From: Pseudorasbora parva
Lineage: Eukaryota; Chordata; Actinopteri; Cypriniformes; Gobionidae
Length of the DNA: 64,000 nt
Assembly: GCF_024679245.1 (NCBI RefSeq)
Contig: NC_090178.1
Coordinates: forward strand, 19,987,213-20,051,212
Direction: 5' to 3'
Shown: positions 55,829 to 64,000 of the stretch, one piece after another
How positions within the stretch are numbered: the first letter of the stretch is position 1
How the letters are laid out: every line of letters starts with the position of its first letter
Made by a program: the position numbers and the translations under genes
Notes under the pieces: generated by a model
Told to the model about the DNA's origin: nothing
The model's database searches: none
What the model saw: the letters and a program-made list of their open reading frames with translations, nothing else

Positions 55829-56879
55829 AAATTCAGAAAGCTGGAATAGCTTTCATTATAGGAAATTAGAAACATAAGCGAGCACACTCACAGCTCTCCA
55901 AAAAGAGGGACTAGATATTGCTGAGATTAAACTTGTTTATTTTATTGCTTAGCGAAGCTTTGGGTTTCTAAAGGAAAGTTTTGGGATAGTATATCTATTT
56001 TTTCTATATATATACTTAAAAAATGTGGTTTTCTATTTCTTAAAAAGCCATTACCGTTATTGTAATAAGCCATATCTTTTTTTTTCTGTTTTAACTGATA
56101 ATGAATTCAGTTGTTTGTAATGGCATCTTTGTTGCCTTATGCAAAGAAAAACACTTATTGATATCCAATTCTAGAGTTTTCTGTTAGTATACATGTAGAG
56201 TATACATTTATACCATCAAACAAAAAGATAAAATAAAAAAAAGCCTTGATTTTTTTTTTTTTTTAGTTAGTTAGTTAGATGGTTAATTTCATGAAGGGTT
56301 TTGTAAAAAAAAAAAAAAAAAAAAAGTTCAAACAGACTGCAGGGCAATGCAGAGAATGTTTTGTTGAATTTTTTGTCTTTATAAAATATTTACTGTTTTG
56401 TGAGGAATTTCTTGTGAGGAGCCTTGTTATAAATGGTGCCTTGATTTTTTTTTCCAGTAAAACAAATAAACCTCTTCTAAAGCCATTTTCTGACTTTTGT
56501 TTTTAGTATCATAAAAGTTGAACATAAGTCTGACTGAATATATTGGTTACATGTTTAGGCCACATACACACACAAGATTACAGCATTGTGTCGGGTCATA
56601 TCAGGCCCATATCGGGCACATCTGGAATGATGATCAGCCATGAAATGATGGCGCTTGGATGGACCACTCCTGTTTGCCAGATCTAGGCCACAAGCAGGCC
56701 ATAGCAATGCCACACGTCAGCCAAGAGCAAAATAAAAAAAAATAGACCATATCTGAGCCACAAAATCTGAGTATATTAAATATGGAGTCAAATATGGTGT
56801 TATTCCCTTTCTGGACATGGACAGTATAGTGTGCATACACTTACATACGATCTCGGACTAAATATAAAATATCTTAAAC
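55829..56879. other. Intergenic, no gene recognised
   Basis: AT-rich, A runs at 56305-56325, a GTTAGTTAGTTAG run at 56265, and an ATCAGGCCCATATCGGGCAC stretch with no assignment. Confidence 0.4.
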
Positions 56880-57412
56880 TATCCTAGAGGGATACTGGGA
56901 TGGGGTCTTGGAGATCATTAGTAAAGTTGTTGGCAATAATATACCCAGGGAACCCAGGCGTACCCTATAAGGGGACACTTCTTTGCTGGATAAGCAAAAG
57001 GGGTTCAGTTTGAGGTTTGTTAGATTATCTCTTTTAGCAGCTGTAAAGTGTGTAACATTGAGGTGGAAGGATCCTAAACCTCCGTCGTCTTCTATGTGGA
57101 CTACAGAAGTATCATCCTATGTACCACTGGAAAAAATAGCATTTCGTTTGAAGAAACGTCAAGATTTGTTTGCAAAACATTGGGGCAACTTTCTCTCGTA
57201 TCTTGGTATAACAACAGGACAAAGTACTTAAATTTCAAATAACTTTCCATGTCTTTTGTTCAGTGTGTTTATGGTTTATTTGTGGCACTGGGTGGGGATT
57301 GGGGTATGTTATAGGGTTTTGTACAAGGGAAGATCTGTACAGTCTATCCTGTATTTTGTACTGAAATGTAATATTAAAACCCAATAAATATAATGTAAAA
57401 AAATATATATAT
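56880..57412 (+). mobile_element. LINE-1 3' end with ORF2 C-terminal remnant
   Basis: The frame 56983-57231 reads AVKCVTLRWKDPKPPSSSMW, then LEKIAFRLKKRQDLFAKHWG, then FLSYL, the C-terminal pattern of L1 ORF2 (small residues, LRWK..KPP, W...L, K.W..F). About 100 upstream bases continue the protein with stops. The element ends in an A/TA-rich tail (AATATAATGTAAAAAAATAT). It is 5'-truncated, as is usual for L1. Confidence 0.75.
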
Positions 57413-58005
57413 ATCTTAAACTGTGTTCCTAAGATGAACGCATGTCCCAAGATTCTGAGCTCAAACTTGGTGTCATTAACTATGCGTTTGTTTTGAATAT
57501 GCGCCCTCTAGGGGACAGAAAAATGACAAAGTGCTGGCCTAGAAATCTCAAGGGGGTAATCTAGCGCTCGGAAAGCGTTCCACCCCTAGGGGCTGCCATT
57601 GCTAACCATGCCATCACCTGCTGTTAGCATCCCATTGACTCCCATTCATTTTTGAGTCACTTTGACAGTGAATAACTTTACATCTGAGGCGTTTAAAGAC
57701 TCCATTTGTCCATTGTTTATTTCTAAAGAAACACGACAATGCATAAAAGGCTCCGTTACCTTGTATCTTACACTATCGCTCCGTAGAAGCTGTTTTTGTA
57801 AAAATAGGCTAACTATTGCGTCATAACCAACACGACTCTGTCGCACAGTTGAGAAATTACCGTATAGACCTGAGGAGACGCTCGCAGGCAATCTTTTACT
57901 GTCTATGAGACAGTCGGGGGGACATGGAGACATAAAGTCTGATAAAGTCAAGGGGGAAGAATGGCGAGAAGCCCATAGTGAGCCAAAAGCAACGGGAGAA
58001 AATAT
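57413..58005. repeat. Repeat fragments, including part of family A
   Basis: 57450-57515 (CCAAGATTCTGAGCTCAAAC, GCGCCCTCTAGGGGAC) matches the right part of 19560-20208. 57545-57960 resembles another common cyprinid repeat (CCCATTGACTCCCATTCATT). Boundaries are not resolved. Confidence 0.5.
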
Positions 58006-59595
58006 TTAAACGTGCAGTATGCAACTTTTGGCCACTAGGGGTCACTCATTCAAAATAATAACAACTGACGTACTTTGGTGACGTCGGGAAAGTGCGTGGG
58101 CTCATGGGAGTTGTTGTCATTATTGCCACTGTCAACCAGCGAATCTGGCATCTCCAGCAGAAAACATGTTCACTGACAAGGTAATTGATTGTTATATTAC
58201 ATCTCTATTATTGTTAAGTTTAGTTACGGCTTTTCACTTTATGTAATGTCAATCTAATGAAATAGCAGCAAGCTACCGTTACTTAACAAACTTATCAGTG
58301 GCGTTAGCTAATGTGTGAGACAGAATGTTGTGCGGGCGGTCGCTATGCCAACATACATATAAGTTGGTAGGCTATGTTGACATATTAACCGCGCATCATA
58401 ATTTGAGTTACTCAAATTATAGATATGTTGACATGGCATCCGCGATTGTCGAACATTCTGTATATCAACTGTTCAATAAGGAAATAAATTTCAATTTAGT
58501 TTATCATTACCAACATAAAACAGTAAATGAGAGAACCAGGACCAGCAATACGTTGTTCATTGGAACACGCGCTGTGTCGCTCCCCACGTTCATCAATCAT
58601 TCTAATAAACATTTATTTTGGTTCTCGGAGATATATGAATAAGTAGATCATTATTAAATCAATATTATATGTAGCTAGTATTAACATATGATAAAAGTGA
58701 CGGTCACCTTATATTAATTGACCAAGATAGTGGCATATTACCTTATGAAGCTAACGTTACTTTCTCCAGCTACATATAAAACCAATAATAGCTAGTCCAT
58801 CTGCGTTTTACACATGACATCATCGTGTCACCAAATATACGGATAGAAATACTTTTGAATCAGTTTTTAAAAAAATAGCTCTTTCAGTCTCCAAAAACAG
58901 AGAATCCGCCTGTTTGAAAAGCCGATACAAAATGCACAACATTACGTATTCAGCTAAACGCGTCTCAATGTGGTCAAGATCGCTATGCAATATGCAAACA
59001 TACAGCATGTTATGATTATATGATTATTATGTTAGCTGAATGGTTACTTAAATGACCTGTTTATTAAAACACAAGCGAGATCAGCATCTCTCTGCAGTCC
59101 GAGCTTGTCACGAAGATTTCGCCATCTTTCAAAGGCTTCTCAAAGGTTTACACGTCTCTTGCTTCTTCTACTGTCCCAAAATCTTCTCGGGTCATTTTTT
59201 TCACCCGTACGTTTGCGCTTTGTTGAGCTGGCAAAACGTAAAGGCAAAGAGTAGTCATGATCCATTATCATACAGACTTTTTTATACGGGGGTTCCCCTT
59301 ATACTGTCTGTCAGTGTTCCTCTTTGAGTTTGGCGGTTCCGCCCATAGATATCTATGGTTCCGCCGAGTTCCGCAGGAAGCAAGACGCAAACGTGGATAT
59401 GACATCAAAGACGGGCGACATAACGGAAATAAAGACACGGTCCGTGTCTTCGAATTAAAATATTAATTTCTCTGGATTTAGAAGTTAATTAGAACTGTCG
59501 GGATAATGTAAACACACAACTTTAAAAAATATATAACATAGATATAGTGATCTTTTATATTTTTAATGCTGAAACATTACATATTGTGCCTTTAA
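58006..59595. mobile_element. TTAA-type transposon, longest family A relative (1.6 kb)
   Basis: Left TTAAACGTGCAGTATGCAAC, right ACATTACATATTGTGCCTTT then AA, both bounded by TTAA. The right 130 bp matches the 1697-2622 copy. The interior has a 106-codon frame (58325-58642) with no recognised domain, so no transposase can be named. Confidence 0.65.
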
Positions 59596-59699
59596 ACAAC
59601 GTGATTCAGATTTTACTTACCACAACTACTAGAAGACCTACAGCTGTCAGACAGGTTGCTCACGTCACATCTACGTCGTCAAGCTCAGTCTGAGCCTGC

Positions 59700-60320
59700 G
59701 CAGTTTGCTCCGCCATCAGGAAGTGAGTGCTCCTATACTGACATCACTTAACGCCGTAGAAGGCAATGGGATCGCTCCGTCCATTTCTTTTACTGTCTAT
59801 GAGAAATCTAGACGCACCCTAGCGCCGCAAGTGTCTTCTAGCAACTCTCGATACCCTTCTGACCTGTAATCCCCGAACTCTGGTTGGGCCAACCACATCG
59901 TGTATAGAGTCGGTGGGCGGGGCCATAATGACGACGGCCGAGTTGCGTTTGCGTGCTTCTAGTAAACACAGAAACTGGTGAACGGCGGTCTTTCGAATCA
60001 GTTTTGACCGCGACTCTGGAAGACTTGGAGTTAAGCTTTTCTCTGAGAAAAGAACAAAGAACGGCACTGAAGTCATTCTTAAAAAAGGAAGATGTGTTCG
60101 GAGTTTTGCTGACCAGATACGGCGAATGTTTAATCTGTTTAAGCTCTGTTTCACCTTTGTTGCTCTGGTTGGTGTAGCGCTATCCTATCACGTGCAGAGG
60201 GAGTTTGAAAGACAACCGTTTATCCCGCCCCTCGGATTGAGCTGTCTATGGGGAGTTTCCAGACCAAACATCTTGATGTGGGTCTGGCTTGTCAGGCTAA
60301 CAAAGTGCAGCTTTAAGAAC
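59700..60320 (+). repeat. Dispersed repeat carrying a RecQ-like helicase fragment
   Basis: Frame 59953-60177 contains LSFSLRKEQRTALKSFLKKE, then DVFGVLLTRYGECLI. The order (Q-motif-like KEEQ..AL..FL, then DVF..LPTGYGKSLI) is that of the N-terminal part of RecQ-type helicases, but the Walker A is decayed: LTRYGEC in place of PTGYGKS. It ends near TGGCTTGTCAGGCTA, a motif typical of a cyprinid repeat. It is a captured or remnant fragment, not a gene. Confidence 0.45.
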
Positions 60321-61136
60321 ATACATACATTTATACATACATCTGGGACAGCATAATGGTGAGTAAAATAAGAGAATTTGGATGTTTGGGTGGATTATCA
60401 CAGATAGGATAAATAAGTTTCATGACAAGTTGTGCATGGAAACTTTGATTTTATTTACACTATTTACAGTTCTTTTGGTTGAATTCAGCTGAAATTCATA
60501 GCAAATGTTCGCAACACTGTATATTACATGTTCTGTAACTTAGCTGTTAAAAATTACAGTCATTTACACCCTGTTTTCCAGATTAGATAAGAAATATGAA
60601 TAGCATTTAAAACAGAGAGATATTGAGCATTTAACCGTTTAATGTCCAGATATTTCCTAGAAAGTCTTAAATTGCACATATTTTTATATGAGCATATGTG
60701 TAGTTCTTTTGCAGTTCAGTTTTTCACATAAGAAGGGCACAAATCTGTAGAAATTCTCATGAGTCTCCAAATGACACCCAGCAAATTGTCAGAATCTATT
60801 TCTACGGTTGTCTATTTTGTATGATAGTAGTTTAGCCACCAAGAATATTGTCAGGTGGAAAAAGAGGAATACAGTCATTGGCAGTATTGTTTTCCACAGA
60901 CTTGAATGGGTTAAGTGCCTTTTAAAGGAGACCTTTTTCTCCATGAACATTCAGTGGTTCTTAGTGTTGTCCAGTAGATGGCAATGTTGCACAGTTTTGA
61001 TGCCATCCATCCATTCATCTGTGGTGGGCAGTATTTGTATTTCATTATCCAGCTTGTAAGGCAGACATTAAGCTGCCTCTGTCTTTGGCAGTGATTTTAG
61101 AAAAGAACCGAAGTCTTTTAGTCATTTTCAAGAAGA
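60321..61136. other. 3' side of pear1, no gene recognised
   Basis: A minus-strand AATAAA at 60455-60450 could end pear1, about 680 bases after the stop codon. No other feature. Confidence 0.4.
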
Positions 61137-61279
61137 TCAATGGGGCAGTCTCCGTGGGGATGGGGAGGGTGGTCTTCGCACTGGGGGCAGATCATAATGC
61201 CCGGGAATGTGGCTGTTGACGGGCAGATCATAATGATTCTGAGGTTCCTGTTCCACAACGTTGCCAAGGGTACAATGTT
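61137..61279 (-). CDS. pear1: pear1 last coding exon
   Basis: 143 nt, two bases plus 46 codons and TGA (61139-61137). Two HYDLP motifs separated by PVNSHIPG, then [16 protein letters not shown] and stop. Acceptor ACTGTATTACAG; phase matches the previous exon. Confidence 0.86.
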
Positions 61280-61502
61280 CTGTAATACAGTAAACAAACA
61301 CATTTTACACCAGATGTGATACCTGACACACCGAGAAACCCAACCCATGTACCCATATAGAAAAATACTGTATGCAAATATTTCTATATATATTTAGAAA
61401 TACATTTGCAGAAATATAATTTTTTATTATATTTCCTGATTATATTTTAACATGTATTTCCTCATATTTTGACCATTTGTTGTACATTTTCAGTTTAAAT
61501 TG

Positions 61503-61576
<74 letters not shown>

Positions 61577-63230
61577 CATTTTGCATTTAGCAAAAATATA
61601 TTTAAAGACTCTGAATGAATGTTTTTTTCTTTAGTAATAGATTTTGTTAATTGATGAATAATATAAAATATTCATCAAAGAATCCTAAAAAAAATATGTT
61701 GTAATTTTTTATTTTTTTATTTTTAGTAAAAAAGTAAGCAGCATGACTGTTTCTAACATTTGTAATAAACCAGCATATTAAAATTAATTCTGAAGGATCA
61801 TGTTAGACTTTGCATCACAGAAATATATTATATATATTCAGTTTTTGATCACATAAATGCAGGCTTGATAAGCATAAGAGACTTTAAAAACATAAAAAAT
61901 ATAGTAATGCTTCTGATATTTTCCTTTTTCTATCCCTCAGCACAGATAGAGTAATATCCGGTTTCTTTGAATAAAAATACCTCTGCATGAGAGAGTGGAG
62001 GGCGTCATGACCGGTGGGCTGATTTCAGTGTAGGATCTTTCACGAGGCACTGCAGACTTCATCTCCATGTAGCTGCACTCTGGAGGACATGGTGGCAGTC
62101 CGGGCAGATCTTTGATGGTGGCGTACGGGTTCTCACTGTTCAGAGAGCTGCTGCTTACTGCCACACATGAATCTTTCAACTCTGCAACCACAACAGGGTT
62201 TTAGACACGATTAAATAAGATATATAGAAGCCCAATATCTTGGGGACTTTTACCTTTGTTGTAATGCTTCCCCATGGTAGCACTATAGCTGTAACTTCGA
62301 TCAATCCCAAAAGCCCCTGCAAACACAATAAGACCACATCCAGTTTACTCAGACAACCGCACAGCACAAAACAAACTCAGACTACAGTGCAAGCATACAG
62401 TGGAATTGTTTCCCAGTATCCATTACCTGGATCTTTAGGTGGCTCCTGGTGTTTCCAGCCTGGAGGAAGAGTTGCATTTGTCTCAGCTGCAAACAGACCT
62501 CTTCTCTCCCTCTCCATGTTTTTCAGACTGCAGAACAGCTGGTTGTTGGTGTTCTGTCAAAGCATGAGACGTAAAGGAAAGTCATTTCTGTTATATCTGC
62601 AAAATTCAGCGTAAAAAGAAATGTTATTTTGCTCCAAAAACAGAAAATGACTGCTAAAATTTTCTGTTAAATATGTAATCAATTAATATACAGCACTACT
62701 GCTAACATAATGATGACTTTTCATCTCATTATGACATAATATTGTCATTCAATTTCAATTTAGTATTTCACAATTTTGACTTTTTAATCTCATAATGATG
62801 ACTTTTTACCTCATTATCATTTACCAAAGCATGCTTTTTTTCTTGCGGAAATGGGCTTCCATAAATTCTGTTTAAAAACACCAGTTTATATCAGTTCTGG
62901 TTCATTTATTCACCTTGCAAATCAAGTGGACTGCATTCTGGGCTAGTGCTGTATACTGTACATCGTTCACTGTATATTGTTTTATTATGCTCAAATGTTT
63001 TATTTTAGCAGATGCTTTTAACTAAAGGGACTTACAAATGAAAAACATAAGCAATTTGTCACAGTGCCAACAATATGATAGTATAGATAGTATATATTCA
63101 GAACATAGCCATAGTAGTACCTTGATGGTTCTGTCCTGGTTGTTGGGCAGGTGTGGCAGTGGAGGTCTGTTCTGAGACAGTGTGTGATAACTCGGGTTTG
63201 AGTAGTAGTGATGGTAGCTGTGCGGAACAT
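61137..63230 (-). CDS. pear1: Platelet endothelial aggregation receptor 1-like, last five coding exons (partial)
   Basis: C-terminal cytoplasmic part of a MEGF10/PEAR1-family type I receptor, which has an EMI domain and EGF-like repeats outside the cell (all upstream, beyond the right edge). Five minus-strand exons join in consistent phase: 63230-63121, 62553-62427, 62316-62254, 62181-61981 and 61279-61137. Readable motifs in order: [67 protein letters not shown] (an NPxY phosphotyrosine-type site), SYMEMK (YxxM, a PI3-kinase p85 type site), then [18 protein letters not shown] before the stop. The final HYDLP repeats and the NPYATI-YMEMK order fit PEAR1 better than MEGF10 or MEGF11. The tail between YMEMK and HYDLP is shorter than in human. 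Human PEAR1 is on 1q23, near LMNA. Confidence 0.88.
61509..61571. repeat. (TA)n microsatellite in the last pear1 intron
   Basis: About 63 bp of TA. The surrounding 61590-61830 sequence resembles the abundant cyprinid repeat seen at 36 kb (GCATATTAAAATTAATTCTG, AAGGATCATGTTAGACTTTG). Confidence 0.9.
61981..62181 (-). CDS. pear1: pear1 exon (second from last)
   Basis: 201 nt: [20 protein letters not shown], then [21 protein letters not shown] in two overlapping motifs (NPYATI; YMEM), ending PSTLSCR. Acceptor GTGGTTGCAG, donor GCAGAG|GTATTT. Reading on into the intron gives the short tail ending LLYLC, which is not used. Confidence 0.9.
62254..62316 (-). CDS. pear1: pear1 exon (third from last)
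   Basis: 63 nt: [20 protein letters not shown], a Tyr/Ser-rich block typical of the family. Acceptor GTGTTTGCAG, donor CAAAG|GTAAAA. Phase 1 at both ends. Confidence 0.86.
62427..62553 (-). CDS. pear1: pear1 exon (fourth from last)
   Basis: 127 nt: [19 protein letters not shown], then [17 protein letters not shown]. Acceptor TGCTTTGACAG, donor ATCCAG|GTAATG. Phase 0 to 1. Confidence 0.88.
62735..62875. repeat. Degenerate short-unit repeat in a pear1 intron
   Basis: ATGATGACTTTTCATCTCAT-type units repeated three to four times, then GCGGAAATGGGCTTCCATAA. Same type as 13555-13745. Confidence 0.5.
63121..63230 (-). CDS. pear1: pear1 exon (fifth from last)
   Basis: 110 nt, two bases finishing a split codon, then [20 protein letters not shown] and [15 protein letters not shown]. 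Acceptor CTTTTCTTTTAG, donor ATCAAG|GTACTA. Phase 1 to 0. Confidence 0.88.
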
Positions 63231-63404
63231 CTAAAAGAAAAGTGCAAATGTCAAATGAAATATCATGTTGAATATGGTTATGTAAATGAAGGAGCTTTAC
63301 TCTTTTAAAGAATCCATGTCAGGTAGCACACATTGCTGAGGCTGACACAAACAAATAGCTATATTGTCTATTTAGAAAAAAGTGACAAGCACTTCAAATG
63401 CAGT
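63231..63404 (-). other. pear1 intron, unassigned
   Basis: Intron sequence upstream of the exon at 63230. No exon could be recognised between here and the right edge. Confidence 0.5.
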
Positions 63405-63758
63405 ACCATTCAAAAGTTAGGGGCCAATAAGATTTTTTTTCTGGAAAGATATTAATGCTTATTTAGCAAGGATGCATTAAATTGATTCAAACTGACAGTT
63501 AGATTTGTATTTCATATGAATGCTGTTCTTTTCACTAAAAAGTTTAATGGTTGTCACAACTGTTTTTAACATTGATAATGGTGGAGGTGGTTGGGGAGAT
63601 TCCCCCCTTCTATTTGTAAAACGCTTTGAGTGCCTAGAAAAGCGCTATATAAATGTAACAAATATTATAATTATTATATTGTATGTTTCTCCAGCACCAA
63701 ATTAGCATATTAGAAAGACTTCTGAACGATCATGTGACTGAAAACTGGAGTAATGGCA

Positions 63759-63854
<96 letters not shown>

Positions 63855-63880
63855 ATAAAACATTGAAACATTGAAAAATT
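63405..63880. repeat. Abundant cyprinid repeat with nested SINE/LINE tail and (TA)n
   Basis: Left part GTACCATTCAAAAGTTAGGG and GCAAGGATGCATTAAATTGA; right part TCCAGCACCAAATTAGCATA and CATGTGACTGAAAACTGGAG. Between them, 63580-63680 is an intruding tail with GTAAAACGCTTTGAGTGCCT and AAAGCGCTATATAAATGTAA, typical of fish SINE/LINE 3' ends. (TA)n follows at 63762-63851. Confidence 0.7.
63762..63851. repeat. (TA)n microsatellite
   Basis: About 90 bp of TA; the Ile/Tyr frames on both strands are artefacts. Confidence 0.96.
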
Positions 63881-64000
63881 TTAATTGTAATAATACATTT
63901 TAAATAATTTAAATAATAGTAATACTTTTTCAATCACTGTAAAAAATTCTACTTAGAGCCACTGTAGTGAGATGGGCTCTCTAATGACGTCTTTAGTGTC
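63881..64000. other. Right edge, pear1 intron
   Basis: AT-rich. A minus-strand exon near 63950-64000 cannot be excluded but shows no recognisable residues. Confidence 0.3.

Noticed and set aside
56983..57231. Independent small gene
   Set aside because: The translation matches the L1 ORF2 C-terminus and an A-rich tail follows, so it is a retrotransposon fragment.
58325..58642. Possible gene of 105 codons
   Set aside because: It lies inside a TTAA-bounded repeat, and its sequence has no recognised domain; kept only as element interior.

Overview
The window looks like vertebrate genomic DNA from a ray-finned fish, most probably a cyprinid. The genes are split by GT-AG introns. Non-coding DNA is AT-rich, crowded with long microsatellites and degenerate DNA transposons. 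Several repeats are ones I recognise as abundant in carp-like fishes (Tc1-like elements, TTAA-flanked elements, a 5S-rRNA-headed SINE). The species cannot be named from the sequence.

Layout. (1) 452-855, minus: start-codon exon of fam210a, whose other coding exons lie left of the window; a probable 5' UTR exon sits near 3.4-3.6 kb. (2) 0.9-17 kb: intergenic, nearly all repeats: a Tc1 copy, its deleted derivative, a Harbinger-like element, a second Tc1-like relic, and a TTAA element holding a 5S SINE that ends about 80 bp before the mc5r exon. (3) 17360-18346, plus: intact mc5r. (4) 23138-24055, minus: intact mc2r, tail-to-tail with mc5r as in human 18p11. (5) 24-33.6 kb: repeats, including LINE remnants and a 0.5-kb foldback. 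(6) 33.7-54.5 kb, plus: complete lmna (prelamin A), one non-coding and twelve coding exons that join in frame to 656 residues ending CSIM. (7) 55.6-61.1 kb: one unassigned open exon, an L1 fragment and more TTAA elements. (8) 61137-63230, minus: the last five coding exons of pear1.

The genes do not form a pathway. Mc2r and Mc5r are related melanocortin GPCRs; fam210a is a mitochondrial protein gene; lmna encodes the nuclear lamina; pear1 encodes an EGF-repeat receptor. The map joins a block matching human 18p11 (FAM210A-MC5R-MC2R) to one matching human 1q22-q23 (LMNA, PEAR1).

I found no new multi-gene system. The most unusual points concern lmna: microsatellites abut the acceptors of its first and last coding exons, the prelamin cleavage motif has diverged, and intron 1 holds a 112-bp direct duplication. 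Other points are an Asn at the 2.50 position of Mc2r, an overlapping upstream ORF in the mc5r leader, and a large imperfect palindrome at 29.5-30 kb.
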